Part shown: one piece after another, positions 7,447-16,553 of the stretch
How the letters are laid out: every line of letters starts with the position of its first letter
Numbering within the stretch: position 1 is the stretch's first letter
Source of the DNA: an uncultured Planktomarina sp.
GTDB taxonomy: Bacteria > Pseudomonadota > Alphaproteobacteria > Rhodobacterales > Rhodobacteraceae
DNA: 64,000 nt
Assembly (NCBI GenBank): GCA_943788425.1
Contig: CALSQF010000004.1
Location: 248,001-312,000, forward strand
Direction of reading: 5' to 3'
Notes under the pieces: generated by a model
Databases searched by the model: none
What the model saw: only the letters and a program-made list of their open reading frames with translations
Told to the model about the DNA's origin: nothing
Translations under genes and position numbers: made by a program

Positions 7447-8346
7447 TTAAACGTAGGTGACTTTCTCAGTCAAATCCGCCCGATTGTGCCAATCCCAGTA
7501 GGTTTGGAGAATTTGAGCCGTGAGTGGGCTGGCTGTGTCATTGCCCAGAATAGTTGTGTTGACCCTTGTCACAGGGACCGGGCCACCGGCTGTGGTTGCG
7601 GTAAAAACCTCATCGGCTGATAGGAACTCATCAAGGCTAATGTCGGTCTCTGCGCAGGGGATGCCAAGGTCGACGCAAATTTCCAAGACGGTTTTTCTGG
7701 AAATGCCTTCGAGCATTCCCGATCTGGGTGTCCGTACTTTTCCGTCAATAACTGCGAAAATATTAAAGCCTGGGCCTTCGGTGATATAGCCGTTCGTGTC
7801 GAGTAATACGGTGGTGTCATAGCCGGCATCGAGCGCATTAAACAGGGCGGCGGTCATGTCGCCCCAATGATAGTTTTTAACAGTAGGATCAATGCAATGA
7901 GGGGGAATGCGCCTCAGGTTCTCTTCAACAGAAATATGCACGCCACGTTGAGCCACCTCTTGCGGGATCACCCAGATGAACGGAACGGCCCAGGCATAAA
8001 AATGGTTGGTGCAGGCTCTGGGATCACGCGTGCCCGCAATTTGCGGCGTGCCGCGGGAGGCCACCATGGAAACATAGGCTGATTTTAGACCCGATGTGGC
8101 AACCAACTCAACCAAGGCGGCCTTTATCTCAGCGCGGTTCATGCCCACATCAAGTCGCAGCTTATTCATCGAAATCATGAAGCGATCTAAGTAGTCTTCC
8201 AGCCGAAAAAATGCGCCTTCCCAGACATGGACAACATCATATGTAATATCGGAGCGCGTCAAACCCCAATCAAAGACGGAAATTTTGGCCTCCGATACCG
8301 GTATGACCTTACCCTCCATCCACGCCGCACCGGCCGAATAATTCAT
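7447..8346 (-). CDS. Class IV (branched-chain-type) PLP aminotransferase
   Basis: 299 residues, near the usual 290-310 for BCAT/D-amino-acid aminotransferases. The PLP lysine lies in DPTVKNYHWGDM; the GYITEGPGFNIFAV and SGMLEGISRKTVLEI blocks and the TTAGGPVPVTRV phosphate-binding segment are intact. It should transfer amino groups from branched-chain or related amino acids to 2-oxoglutarate, though class IV enzymes also include D-amino-acid and (R)-amine transaminases. Its ATG (8344-8346) overlaps the stop of the truncated dehydrogenase upstream, so expression may depend on that remnant. Confidence 0.85.
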   Translation of the reverse strand: MNYSAGAAWMEGKVIPVSEAKISVFDWGLTRSDITYDVVHVWEGAFFRLEDYLDRFMISMNKLRLDVGMNRAEIKAALVELVATSGLKSAYVSMVASRGTPQIAGTRDPRACTNHFYAWAVPFIWVIPQEVAQRGVHISVEENLRRIPPHCIDPTVKNYHWGDMTAALFNALDAGYDTTVLLDTNGYITEGPGFNIFAVIDGKVRTPRSGMLEGISRKTVLEICVDLGIPCAETDISLDEFLSADEVFTATTAGGPVPVTRVNTTILGNDTASPLTAQILQTYWDWHNRADLTEKVTYV

Positions 8347-8540
8347 CTCATTGCCTTTTCATGGGGTGCGAAACCCCGGTAACGACAGTTTGAGCGCCTT
8401 GCGGAGATCTGCCGAATGGGCGCGCGATTACGATGGGCCAGCACATAGACTGGGTAGCCCGCAAGTAAGAGGTTTTTGGCAATACCGTGCCCCATGAGGC
8501 CTACGCCTATAAATCCGATCGTCTCTGCTGAATTATTCAT
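8343..8540 (-). pseudogene. N-terminal fragment of a 3-hydroxyisobutyrate-dehydrogenase-type enzyme
   Basis: The 65-residue frame begins with the NAD-binding signature GFIGVGLMGHGIAKNLLLAGYP of beta-hydroxyacid dehydrogenases, which are normally about 290 residues, and then loses similarity after AHRNRAPI. An alternate frame over the same bases reads GAQTVVTGVSHP, suggesting a frameshift as well as loss of the catalytic and C-terminal parts. The stop codon overlaps the start of the aminotransferase gene (ATGA). It is probably a dead gene whose translation still feeds the downstream start. Confidence 0.7.
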
Positions 8541-8665
8541 GACTTATCCTTAGTGACGGTGTTGCTGGGATGCGCTTTCATGTGTGAAACTGGAGTGAAA
8601 ATAAGCGCCCTTGTCAAGTCGTCGCCTTTGGGCGGGCGCGGCTTGCCTGCTGTAGCGAACACATC

Positions 8666-9871
8666 CTAAAATGCCGTTGTGCGGTCAAATCTTTTCAAGC
8701 GATGCGCGCTGAGGGATCCGCAAATTGACCACACAAAGATGGCGATAAGCAACACCAACGGTGTGCCATCAAAAAATTGCCCGGCGATGGTGGCCAAAAG
8801 GATTGAGCCCAAGGTAGCGACGGCGCTGGTGACGCTGGCGGCCGTTCCGGCGATATGACCGAGTGGTTCCATAGCTAAAGCTGTGAGGTTGCCCAAGGTC
8901 ATTCCAGCTTGAAAAAACAATCCAAAAATCCAAAAGATGAAAAGTGCAAAGCCAAGATTGCCCGCCATTAGTCCTTGCGCGTAGAGCACCAGCATCCCGA
9001 GGCTCCAGACGATCTGCATGCGCAAAGCCGCGCTGATTAGGCGGCGCATCCCGAGGCGCATGACGATCATGGAGTTTAGAATACTGGCCGAGGCTGATAG
9101 ACCAGCCACTAAAGCGAACCATCGCGGAAAACTGTCAGCGCGGCCGTAAAATTGATCGAAGATCTGTTGCACCATAAGGATGCTCAAAAACAGCATCGCA
9201 TAGGCAAACACCATGGTCAGCATCGAAATACGCACCATACCAAGGGAAAAAATCTCGACCAAGGCGGCTTGAAAGGCGTCTCTGCGGAAGGGGATGCGCT
9301 GCTCTGGTGCCAAGGGCTCTTGAATGCGCAATCCGGTCCAAGCGGTGCTGAGGGTTGAAAATAAAATGAAAATCACAAATATCGATTGCCATGCGAAAAT
9401 TGAGATCAATCCGGCTCCGAGCAAAGGGGCGAGCGCGGGTACAATGGAAAAAATCATCATTACAAAAGAGGAAATCCGCGCCATTTGTCGCCCAGAGTAA
9501 AGATCGCGGATCAAGGCTTGGGAGACAACACGCGGGGCGGCAGCGCCAAAGCCTTGACAGAGGCGGGCGATAATCATCGTCTCAAGATTGCTGGCAAAAA
9601 TACAAATGATGGAGGCCAAAATATAAAGGCCAGCGCCCCAATAAATTACGGTTTTGCGGCCAAAACTGTCCGACAGCGGGCCGACGATCAATGTGCCCAC
9701 AGATATGCCAACAATGAAGCTCGACAAAATCAACTGCACGTTATTGGGGCGCTCCGGTGTCAGTGTTGCGGCGATATCCGGCAGCGCAGGCAACATCGCA
9801 TCAATCGAGATGGCAACTGTGGCGACCAGCATCGCCATAAGCGCGATAAATTCGGGAGTTGAGATCCGCAT
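8666..9871 (-). CDS. MFS drug exporter, Bcr/CflA type
   Basis: 401 residues with about twelve hydrophobic segments. The second-loop MFS signature is GPLSDSFGRKTV at about residues 63-74, and the R-x-x-Q-G-x-G-A-A block (ARLCQGFGAAAPRVVSQALI) is characteristic of the Bcr/CflA drug:H+ antiporters. It sits in the inner membrane and would export small toxic compounds. It is transcribed alone on the minus strand, with about 125 bases of intergenic sequence to the truncated dehydrogenase gene. Confidence 0.85.
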   Translation of the reverse strand: MRISTPEFIALMAMLVATVAISIDAMLPALPDIAATLTPERPNNVQLILSSFIVGISVGTLIVGPLSDSFGRKTVIYWGAGLYILASIICIFASNLETMIIARLCQGFGAAAPRVVSQALIRDLYSGRQMARISSFVMMIFSIVPALAPLLGAGLISIFAWQSIFVIFILFSTLSTAWTGLRIQEPLAPEQRIPFRRDAFQAALVEIFSLGMVRISMLTMVFAYAMLFLSILMVQQIFDQFYGRADSFPRWFALVAGLSASASILNSMIVMRLGMRRLISAALRMQIVWSLGMLVLYAQGLMAGNLGFALFIFWIFGLFFQAGMTLGNLTALAMEPLGHIAGTAASVTSAVATLGSILLATIAGQFFDGTPLVLLIAIFVWSICGSLSAHRLKRFDRTTAF

Positions 9872-9945
9872 GACTATCCAGACTTAAATGTGTTTGTAGG
9901 CTAGTCGTGGGAATTGACTGAAAAGTAAACACCTGCTGCGCAATC

Positions 9946-10419
9946 TTAAGCGGCGATACCCAAACATGCCAAGACCAAAGCCGTCAGCAGCGCGCGCAAT
10001 TTAAGCCACCAATCTGGCGTTAATCTGTAGCGAAAGAACATAATATCAAGACCAAAGAGCGCCACGAAGCCGCCGATCAGCAATATGGGTTGCATAGGTG
10101 CCGCACTGGCCAAAAGGAAAGCCGCCCAGAGCGCTGGAAGGGTTGAAAGGCTGAAAAGCAAGGGAGCTTTGGGCTGAGCTGCTTTGCAGGCGAAACCCCA
10201 CAGAACCCCGGACATAAACGATAAGATTACCGCGCCATAGGTCAGCTGTAGGCCGCGCCCAATAAACCCGGTGCCGAGCCAGTCGGCGACCGGCCGGGCA
10301 AGCTCGCCGCTCCAAGCGCTTATGGCGCCCCAAACAAAGGGCAGCACGCCTGCCAGGCCAAGCCACCGAGGTGCGCTTGGGATTTGGGTCTGAAAGGCGC
10401 GGCTCTCGAGAATATTCAT
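9946..10419 (-). CDS. DUF3429 inner-membrane protein
   Basis: 157 residues with five hydrophobic helices and an opening APRWLGLAGVLPFVWGAI that matches the DUF3429 family. A central SFMSGVLWGFA segment is also typical. The family is found in proteobacteria and has no established function. Its ATG overlaps the end of the photolyase gene (start 10419, photolyase stop at 10416-10418), so it is translationally coupled to it. Photolyase neighbours raise the possibility of a light or photodamage role, which is inference only. Confidence 0.75.
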   Translation of the reverse strand: MNILESRAFQTQIPSAPRWLGLAGVLPFVWGAISAWSGELARPVADWLGTGFIGRGLQLTYGAVILSFMSGVLWGFACKAAQPKAPLLFSLSTLPALWAAFLLASAAPMQPILLIGGFVALFGLDIMFFRYRLTPDWWLKLRALLTALVLACLGIAA

Positions 10420-11957
10420 GGGCTGTGGTCTTTGGTTGCGAGATCGTTAAAAAACTGTTCGGCATCAGATCGGATCGCCTGCTGTTTGTCAGCGCCCATG
10501 CGATCATAAACTTGGTACATCATGCCGACCCGTGGGTTTGTACGCAGCTTGGTGCGGTTACGGTCGAGAAAATCCCAATAGAGATAATTAAATGGGCAGG
10601 CCTTTGGGCCGTTTTTGACCGTAACGCTATAGCTGCAGCCTTTGCAATAATTAGACATCTTATTGATATAGCCCCCACCAGAGGCATAGGGTTTGCTGGC
10701 CAATTTGCCGCCATCGGCAAAGAGCGCCATGCCAGACACATTCGGCAGCTCGACCCATTCAAAGGCATCGGCATACACGCTCAAAAACCAATCATTGACC
10801 TGCGCGGGCAAGATACCGGCCAGAAGCGCAAAATTGCCCAAAACCATGAGCCGTTGGATGTGATGCGCATAGGCATGATCAATCGTATCTTGTACCGATT
10901 GGCGCAGACAGTTCATTGGCGTGTCAGCGGTCCAGTAGAAGTCAGGCAGATCGCGCTGGGCATCAAAAAAGTTGAGCCGTTCATAGCCAGGCATATTTTG
11001 CCAGTAGAGCCCGCGTACAAATTCGCGCCAACCCAAAATCTGTCGAATAAAGCCTTCAACTGCATTGAGAGGCGCTTGATTGCGATGATAGGCCTGCTCG
11101 GCGGCGGCAATACACTCTAGCGGAAGCAGCAAGCCGGTGTTGAGATAGAGCCCGATATGCGCATGGAACATCCAAGCCTCATCTTGCAGCATGGCATCTT
11201 GGTAGTCACCAAAGAAGGTCAAGCGTTCGTCAATAAATTGCTGCAACGCCGCGCGCGCAGTCTCGGCGGTTACTGCGAAATGGAAGGGGGCGGCGGCGCC
11301 CATATGGTCGGGGAACAATCGCTCAACCATAGCGCAGACCTCTTGAGTGATGGCATCGGGCGCGCGGTGAAACGTATCGGGAATGACGATGGCCGAATTA
11401 GGCGGTTTTCGGTTTTCACTGTCAAAGTTCCATTGGTCTCCGACCGGCTGGTCACCGTCCATAAGGATCATGTAACGCTTGCGCATTTCACGATAGAAAT
11501 ATTCCATCCGCAAAGATTTACGCCCAGCGCTCCAGGTCTCAAAATCGCTATGGTTGGCTAAAAACCGCGTGTCAGGACGAATATCAACCGGCAAATTTAG
11601 CAGCCCAGGCCAAAGCTTTATCTCCTCTAGAACACGATACTCACTGGGCTCTGTCACGACTATTTCATCAAAACTTGCCCTTTGCGTCGCGCCGATCACC
11701 ACGTCTGAAAAACGTGAAAATGATTTTGCATCATCAAGCTTGTGGTAGATTACCCGGTAACCTGCATTGCGCAGCTCTTGTGCAAAATGCCGCATGGCGG
11801 AAAAAATGAAGACCAGCTTCTTTTTGTGGTGTTTGACATAGGTGGCTTCTTGTTGGACTTCACAGAGCAATACCGTATCTCTGTCCTTGTCGGTATTGTG
11901 CAGACAAGAAATTGTCGGGCTAAGCTGATCGCCCAAGATTACGCGTAATACCGCCAA
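10416..11957 (-). CDS. Iron-sulfur bacterial cryptochrome/photolyase (FeS-BCP, PhrB/CryB type)
   Basis: About 513 residues if begun at the TTG of LAVLRVILGDQLSP (11957), where homologous proteins start; the open frame reaches 12077, but that extension reads as promoter DNA. The four cysteines of the [4Fe-4S] cluster are visible: one in MNCLRQSVQD, two in NYCKGCSYSV and one in KACPFNYLYW. The FAD-pocket helix text GNFALLAG and WVELPNVSGMALFADGG fit too. The family repairs (6-4) photoproducts or acts as a blue-light receptor. It is divergent from the other photolyase-like gene at 12127, and DUF3429 is coupled downstream. Confidence 0.88.
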   Translation of the reverse strand: MAVLRVILGDQLSPTISCLHNTDKDRDTVLLCEVQQEATYVKHHKKKLVFIFSAMRHFAQELRNAGYRVIYHKLDDAKSFSRFSDVVIGATQRASFDEIVVTEPSEYRVLEEIKLWPGLLNLPVDIRPDTRFLANHSDFETWSAGRKSLRMEYFYREMRKRYMILMDGDQPVGDQWNFDSENRKPPNSAIVIPDTFHRAPDAITQEVCAMVERLFPDHMGAAAPFHFAVTAETARAALQQFIDERLTFFGDYQDAMLQDEAWMFHAHIGLYLNTGLLLPLECIAAAEQAYHRNQAPLNAVEGFIRQILGWREFVRGLYWQNMPGYERLNFFDAQRDLPDFYWTADTPMNCLRQSVQDTIDHAYAHHIQRLMVLGNFALLAGILPAQVNDWFLSVYADAFEWVELPNVSGMALFADGGKLASKPYASGGGYINKMSNYCKGCSYSVTVKNGPKACPFNYLYWDFLDRNRTKLRTNPRVGMMYQVYDRMGADKQQAIRSDAEQFFNDLATKDHSP

Positions 11958-12126
11958 AGTGTCACCAATTCCGTTTTGCCATGGGTAGAGCCGACCCTCA
12001 AAAGGTGAGTTAGATTGATTTGACTTCGCTGCAACGCCGGGCGGCAATTTTTGTCTCGTGATAGGCGCCGCGCGCATTGCACTATCGGCTTGTCGCTATA
12101 TTTCCATAGCAACAAAGGAGCTGGCG

Positions 12127-13344
12127 ATGACACATCCAATTACAGCAACCCGCGCGGTAGGGCTGGCGCGGCTTGAACAATTTTCTGCAAGAATGGGGCG
12201 CGATTATGCTCAAGGGCGCAATTTTGATCGAGGGTTGGGTGCGCATCGGGATGTCTCGATGCTATCGGCTTACATCCGGCGCCGGCTCATAACAGAGCAG
12301 GAGGTTATCGCCACGGCCATTAAAGCGCAGGGGGCCGAAGCCTCTGCCAAATTCATTGATGAGGTGATTTGGCGCAGTTATTTCAAGGGTTGGTTGGAGC
12401 AGCGGCCAGAGGTCTGGGACCGCTATGCGGGCGGGCTGCGGCAAGACTTAGCTGCACTGGACGCGGATGCGGGGCTGCGTCACGCGGTTCAGGCCGCCGA
12501 AACGGCACAAACAGGGTTGGCCTATTTCGACAGTTGGGCCGCAGAGCTGATTGAGACCGGATATCTGCATAACCACGCGCGCATGTGGTTTGCCTCCATT
12601 TGGATCTTTACGCTGAAATTGCCATGGCGTCTTGGGGCAGATTTTTTTTTGCGGAATTTATTGGATGGGGACCCCGCTTCCAATACTTTGAGCTGGCGTT
12701 GGGTCGCGGGTCTGCACACGCGCGGCAAGCCCTATGTGGCGCAAGCGGGCAATATTGCGCGCTTTACCGAAGAGCGCTTTGTGCCGCGCACGCAGGAGTT
12801 GACGCAGAGCGCCGCCGGGCTGGAGGCGCTTGAGCCTGATGGGTTGCCTGAGTGCAAAGCGCCAAGGGTGCCGATCGCGCCGCAAAAGCACATTCCGACT
12901 GCGCTATTGTTGACCGAGGAAGATTGCCAGATCGAAGATTTTCCCGTGCAAGAGTTGATGTGCACCACAGTGGCCACTTTGGCAGCAAGCTCGCTGCGCT
13001 CGCCGCGTGACACAGCGCCGCTTGTGGCGCAGTTTGAGGCGGAGGCGTTGGCTGACGTAGCGCAAAGATCAGGCCTTGCGGTCACCGCTTTGCAGATTGG
13101 CGCGCCGTCCGATCTGGCGCAATGGGCGTTGCAATCGGGCGCACAGCAAATAGTCACGCCCTATGTGCCTGTTGGCCCGCTGCGCGATTGGCTCGCGCGT
13201 GCCAAACCAGAGCTCGATGCGGCGGGCATTTCTTTGGCTGAATGGCGCCGCGATTGGGATGCGACGATCTGGCCCTATGCGACCGCGGGATTTTTTAAGG
13301 TCAAAAAACAAATTCCGAAGTTCTTGCGCTTAATTTCTTTGTGA
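12127..13344 (+). CDS. Photolyase-like protein with FAD domain first, alpha/beta domain last
   Basis: 405 residues from the ATG at 12127, preceded by aaaggagctggcg. Residues about 15-235 are a photolyase FAD-binding domain: VSMLSAYIRRRL, FIDEVIWRSYFKGWL, TGYLHNHARMWFAS and SWRWVAGLHTRGKPY match the conserved flavin-cage helices. The normal N-terminal photolyase domain is absent in front. Instead residues about 253-405 look alpha/beta, ending in DWDATIWPYATAGFFKVKKQ, which resembles the segment that normally links the first domain to the second. This suggests a circularly permuted photolyase. It could alternatively be a FAD domain fused to an unrelated domain. The pyrimidine-dimer function is unproven. 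Confidence 0.75.
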   Translation: MTHPITATRAVGLARLEQFSARMGRDYAQGRNFDRGLGAHRDVSMLSAYIRRRLITEQEVIATAIKAQGAEASAKFIDEVIWRSYFKGWLEQRPEVWDRYAGGLRQDLAALDADAGLRHAVQAAETAQTGLAYFDSWAAELIETGYLHNHARMWFASIWIFTLKLPWRLGADFFLRNLLDGDPASNTLSWRWVAGLHTRGKPYVAQAGNIARFTEERFVPRTQELTQSAAGLEALEPDGLPECKAPRVPIAPQKHIPTALLLTEEDCQIEDFPVQELMCTTVATLAASSLRSPRDTAPLVAQFEAEALADVAQRSGLAVTALQIGAPSDLAQWALQSGAQQIVTPYVPVGPLRDWLARAKPELDAAGISLAEWRRDWDATIWPYATAGFFKVKKQIPKFLRLISL

Positions 13345-13686
13345 GCGCAGGGCGCCGAGTATCTGCGCCCCAGCAGATCGCCTGCCAGATCTGCGGCTGG
13401 CTGGCCAGTTTTGAGGCGGGCGATGGCCGCCGACGCGATGGTTTGGGAAAGTCGCGCCTTGCATAATGAAACGAATGCAATAAGCTAGCTTACAAGACCT
13501 TAATGCTGCAGCGCTTAACTCATTGTTTATAAATTGGGGGGCGCATGACTTGATCTTTGTGTCCTGCCGTTTGCGCGTAGCCTGATGCTCAGCATCCTAT
13601 AACGAGACTGCGTGTAACACATGGGCCAAAGACGTGGCGTAAGATAAAAATATTAAAAATAAAGACTACGACTAGGGAGAAAATGA
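13345..13686. other. 342-base promoter region of the cox cluster
   Basis: No gene seen. The last 60 bases are AT-rich (aagataaaaatattaaaaat), and an RBS agggaga sits 6 bases before the coxS ATG. No regulator gene for the cluster is adjacent. Confidence 0.4.
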
Positions 13687-14169
13687 ATGAAAATTACGAT
13701 GACTGTGAACGGCAAATCGGTATCTCGTGATGTTGCCGGCAACACTTTGTTGGTTGATTATATCCGGGATCATTTGCGACTGACCGGGACCCATGTGGGC
13801 TGTGATACTAGCCAATGCGGCGCCTGTGTTGTTCACCTGGACGGCAAGGCGATGAAATCTTGTACCATGCTCGCGGCCAGCGCTGAAGGTGCGTCGGTCA
13901 CGACGGTGGAAGGATTGGCGACATCGAAAGATGACCTGCATCCCATGCAGATCGCCTTTAAAGAAAATCATGGTCTTCAATGCGGATTTTGTACCCCGGG
14001 CATGATTATGACCGCAACCGATATGGTCGCACGCTATCAAGCCGCAGGCAAAACATTGACGGAGGATGATATTCGCCATGAGCTTGAAGGCAATATTTGC
14101 CGCTGCACCGGCTATCATAACATTGTGAAATCCATCTCGGACGGTGCGTCCAAGATGACGTCAGCATAG
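13687..14169 (+). CDS. coxS: 2Fe-2S subunit of CO-dehydrogenase-like molybdenum hydroxylase
   Basis: 160 residues. The plant-type ferredoxin cluster motif [16 protein letters not shown] (about 39-54, with a further Cys in MKSCTM) and the second [2Fe-2S] motif [10 protein letters not shown] plus [11 protein letters not shown] are complete. The small subunit passes electrons from the molybdopterin site of the large subunit to FAD of the medium subunit. The gene order S-L-M that follows is the order known for form II (CoxL AYRGAGR) clusters; form I is M-S-L. Cytoplasmic, membrane-associated enzyme. Confidence 0.9.
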   Translation: MKITMTVNGKSVSRDVAGNTLLVDYIRDHLRLTGTHVGCDTSQCGACVVHLDGKAMKSCTMLAASAEGASVTTVEGLATSKDDLHPMQIAFKENHGLQCGFCTPGMIMTATDMVARYQAAGKTLTEDDIRHELEGNICRCTGYHNIVKSISDGASKMTSA

Positions 14170-14180
14170 GGGGACGGGAT

Positions 14181-16541
14181 ATGTCAGAAGGAATTGGCGC
14201 GCGCGTTTTGCGCAAAGAAGACAAAAGATTCATAACCGGCAAAGGCCGTTATACCGACGATATCATCGAGGCCAATCAGGCCTATGCTGCCTTTGTACGC
14301 AGCCCGCATGCACATGCGCGGATTGTCTCGCTGGACACCTCTGCGGCTTTGGCCATGGAGGGGGTTGAAACCGTTTTAACTGGTCCGGAATTGGTGGCCG
14401 ATGGCATTGGCAACATCATCTGCGGCTGGGGTATTACCTCCAAAGATGGCACCCCCATGAATATGGGAGCTTGGTCCGCATTGGCTACTGAGAAAGTGCG
14501 CTACGTGGGCGATGCCGTCGCGATTGTTGTGGCAGATAGCAAATCACAGGCTCAATTGGCTGCTGAGGCGGTGGTTGTGACTTACGAGGAGCTGCCGGTT
14601 GTCGTCGGTTCGGTTGAGGCTTTGGCCCCAAATGCGCCGAAAATTCATGATAATGCCCCTGGAAATGTGATCTTTGATTGGGAGATCGGGGATTTGGCGC
14701 CTACTGACGCGGCTCTGGCCTCTGCGGCGCATGTGACGGAGATGGAAATCACCAACAATCGTTTGGCACCCAATCCAATGGAGCCACGGTCCGCCATCGC
14801 CACCTTTAACGAGGCGGAAGACCATTACACGCTCTATACCACCAGTCAAAATCCCCATGTGGCTCGTTTGGTGCTCTCGGCCTTTTATAACGTCGCGCCA
14901 GAGCATAAATTGCGGGTGATTGCGCCTGATGTCGGCGGCGGTTTTGGATCCAAGATCTATATTTATCCCGAAGAGATTGCGTGCCTTTGGGCCTCTATGA
15001 AATCGGGCCGTTCGGTGAAATGGACCTCAGATCGCACAGAGGCCTTCCTCACAGATGCCCAAGGGCGCGATCATGTCACAACCGCTAAAATCGGTTTTGA
15101 CAATGAAGGCAAGATTGTGGGGCTGAAGGTCAACACTAAGGCGAATTTGGGCGCTTATATGTCCCTGTTTAGCTCGGCTGTGCCGACCTATCTCTACGCG
15201 ACTTTGCTGTCAGGTCAGTATGATATTGCAAATATCTATTGCGATGTTCAGGCGGTTTACACCAATACCGTGCCGGTCGATGCCTACCGCGGAGCAGGGC
15301 GTCCAGAGGCCTGTTATGTGGTTGAACGCATCATGGAAACGGCGGCGCGTGAAATGGGCATGGACCCTGCCGAGCTGCGGGCCAAGAACTTCGTGCGCAG
15401 CTTCCCGCATCAAACGCCTGTGATAATGGCCTATGACAGCGGTGATTTTGACGCCAATTTGAAGCAAGCTCAAGCGGCCGCAGATGTGTCGGGTTTTGCC
15501 GCAAGAAAAGCCGAAGCGGCTAGCCGTGGTAAGCTGCGAGGGATGGGCTACTCCAATTATATCGAAGCCTGCGGCATCGCGCCTTCGGCTGCGGTTGGTA
15601 GCCTTGGAGCAGGGGTCGGTCTTTGGGAAAGCGCAGAGGTTCGGGTCAATCCCGTGGGCACCATAGAGATCCTCACCGGCTCGCACAGCCACGGGCAAGG
15701 GCATGAAACCACATTCGCGCAGATCGTGGCGGAACGTTTTGATTTGCCGACGGAAAACATCCAAATTGTCCATGGCGACACCGATAAGGTGCAATTTGGT
15801 ATGGGCACCTATGGCTCCCGTTCCGGTGCTGTCGGCATGTCTGCCATTGTGAAAGCGATGGATAAAGTGGAAGCTAAGGTCAAGAAAATCGCCGCTCATG
15901 TGCTTGAAGCCGGCGAGGATGATATCGTGATCGAAGGTGGGGCAGTCAAAGTGGCTGGCACTGACAAACAGATGCTCTGGCATGAGGTTGGTCTTGCAGC
16001 CTATACGGCCCATAATATCCCCGAAGGCATGGAGCCTGGTCTGAAAGAAAGCGCCTTTTATGACCCGACCAATTTCACATTCCCAGCGGGGTGTTACATT
16101 TGTGAGGTCGAAGTGGATCCCGAAACTGGGGTGACGGAAGTGGTGCAATTTGTGGCCTCTGATGACTTTGGAACCATCATCAACCCTATGATTGTGGAAG
16201 GCCAAGTGCATGGCGGTATCGCGCAGGGCATTGGCCAAGCGATGCTTGAAAATGTTGTCTATGACGCGGCCGGTCAACAGCTATCGGCCAGCTATATGGA
16301 TTACGCCATGCCGCGCGCCGATGATTTGCCAAATTATTCGGTGCATCACGCCTCGACCACCTGTCCCGGAAACCCGCTTGGGATGAAGGGCTGTGGGGAG
16401 GCCGGTGCGATTGGTTCGCCGCCTGCGGTGATCAACGCCATCACGGATGCCATCGGCAATAACAATCTTTCAATGCCGGCCACTCCCTCTGCGGTTTGGG
16501 CCGCGTTGCAGGATGTGAGCCAAAAACTAGCAGCTGAATAA
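14181..16541 (+). CDS. coxL: Form II CoxL-type molybdopterin large subunit
   Basis: 786 residues of the xanthine-oxidase family, with the IGARVLRKEDKRFITGKGRY opening, the GGGFGSKIY cofactor loop and the C-terminal GCGEAGAIGSPPA with the catalytic Glu. The active-site loop reads AYRGAGR (residues 368-374), the form II signature; true form I CO dehydrogenase has AYRCSFR with the Cu-S-Mo cysteine. The substrate may therefore be something other than CO, since CO oxidation by form II is doubtful. It lies 11 nt downstream of coxS and is followed by coxM, coxD and coxE-like genes. Confidence 0.9.
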   Translation: MSEGIGARVLRKEDKRFITGKGRYTDDIIEANQAYAAFVRSPHAHARIVSLDTSAALAMEGVETVLTGPELVADGIGNIICGWGITSKDGTPMNMGAWSALATEKVRYVGDAVAIVVADSKSQAQLAAEAVVVTYEELPVVVGSVEALAPNAPKIHDNAPGNVIFDWEIGDLAPTDAALASAAHVTEMEITNNRLAPNPMEPRSAIATFNEAEDHYTLYTTSQNPHVARLVLSAFYNVAPEHKLRVIAPDVGGGFGSKIYIYPEEIACLWASMKSGRSVKWTSDRTEAFLTDAQGRDHVTTAKIGFDNEGKIVGLKVNTKANLGAYMSLFSSAVPTYLYATLLSGQYDIANIYCDVQAVYTNTVPVDAYRGAGRPEACYVVERIMETAAREMGMDPAELRAKNFVRSFPHQTPVIMAYDSGDFDANLKQAQAAADVSGFAARKAEAASRGKLRGMGYSNYIEACGIAPSAAVGSLGAGVGLWESAEVRVNPVGTIEILTGSHSHGQGHETTFAQIVAERFDLPTENIQIVHGDTDKVQFGMGTYGSRSGAVGMSAIVKAMDKVEAKVKKIAAHVLEAGEDDIVIEGGAVKVAGTDKQMLWHEVGLAAYTAHNIPEGMEPGLKESAFYDPTNFTFPAGCYICEVEVDPETGVTEVVQFVASDDFGTIINPMIVEGQVHGGIAQGIGQAMLENVVYDAAGQQLSASYMDYAMPRADDLPNYSVHHASTTCPGNPLGMKGCGEAGAIGSPPAVINAITDAIGNNNLSMPATPSAVWAALQDVSQKLAAE

Positions 16542-16553
16542 GGAGTTTGGACG

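Noticed and set aside
10371..11120. A 249-codon plus-strand frame over the photolyase and DUF3429 junction
   Set aside because: It is antisense to two supported genes and has no family resemblance.
15210..16277. A 355-codon open frame on the minus strand inside coxL
   Set aside because: It lies fully antisense to a well-conserved gene, has no recognisable domain and follows from the codon bias of the plus-strand gene.
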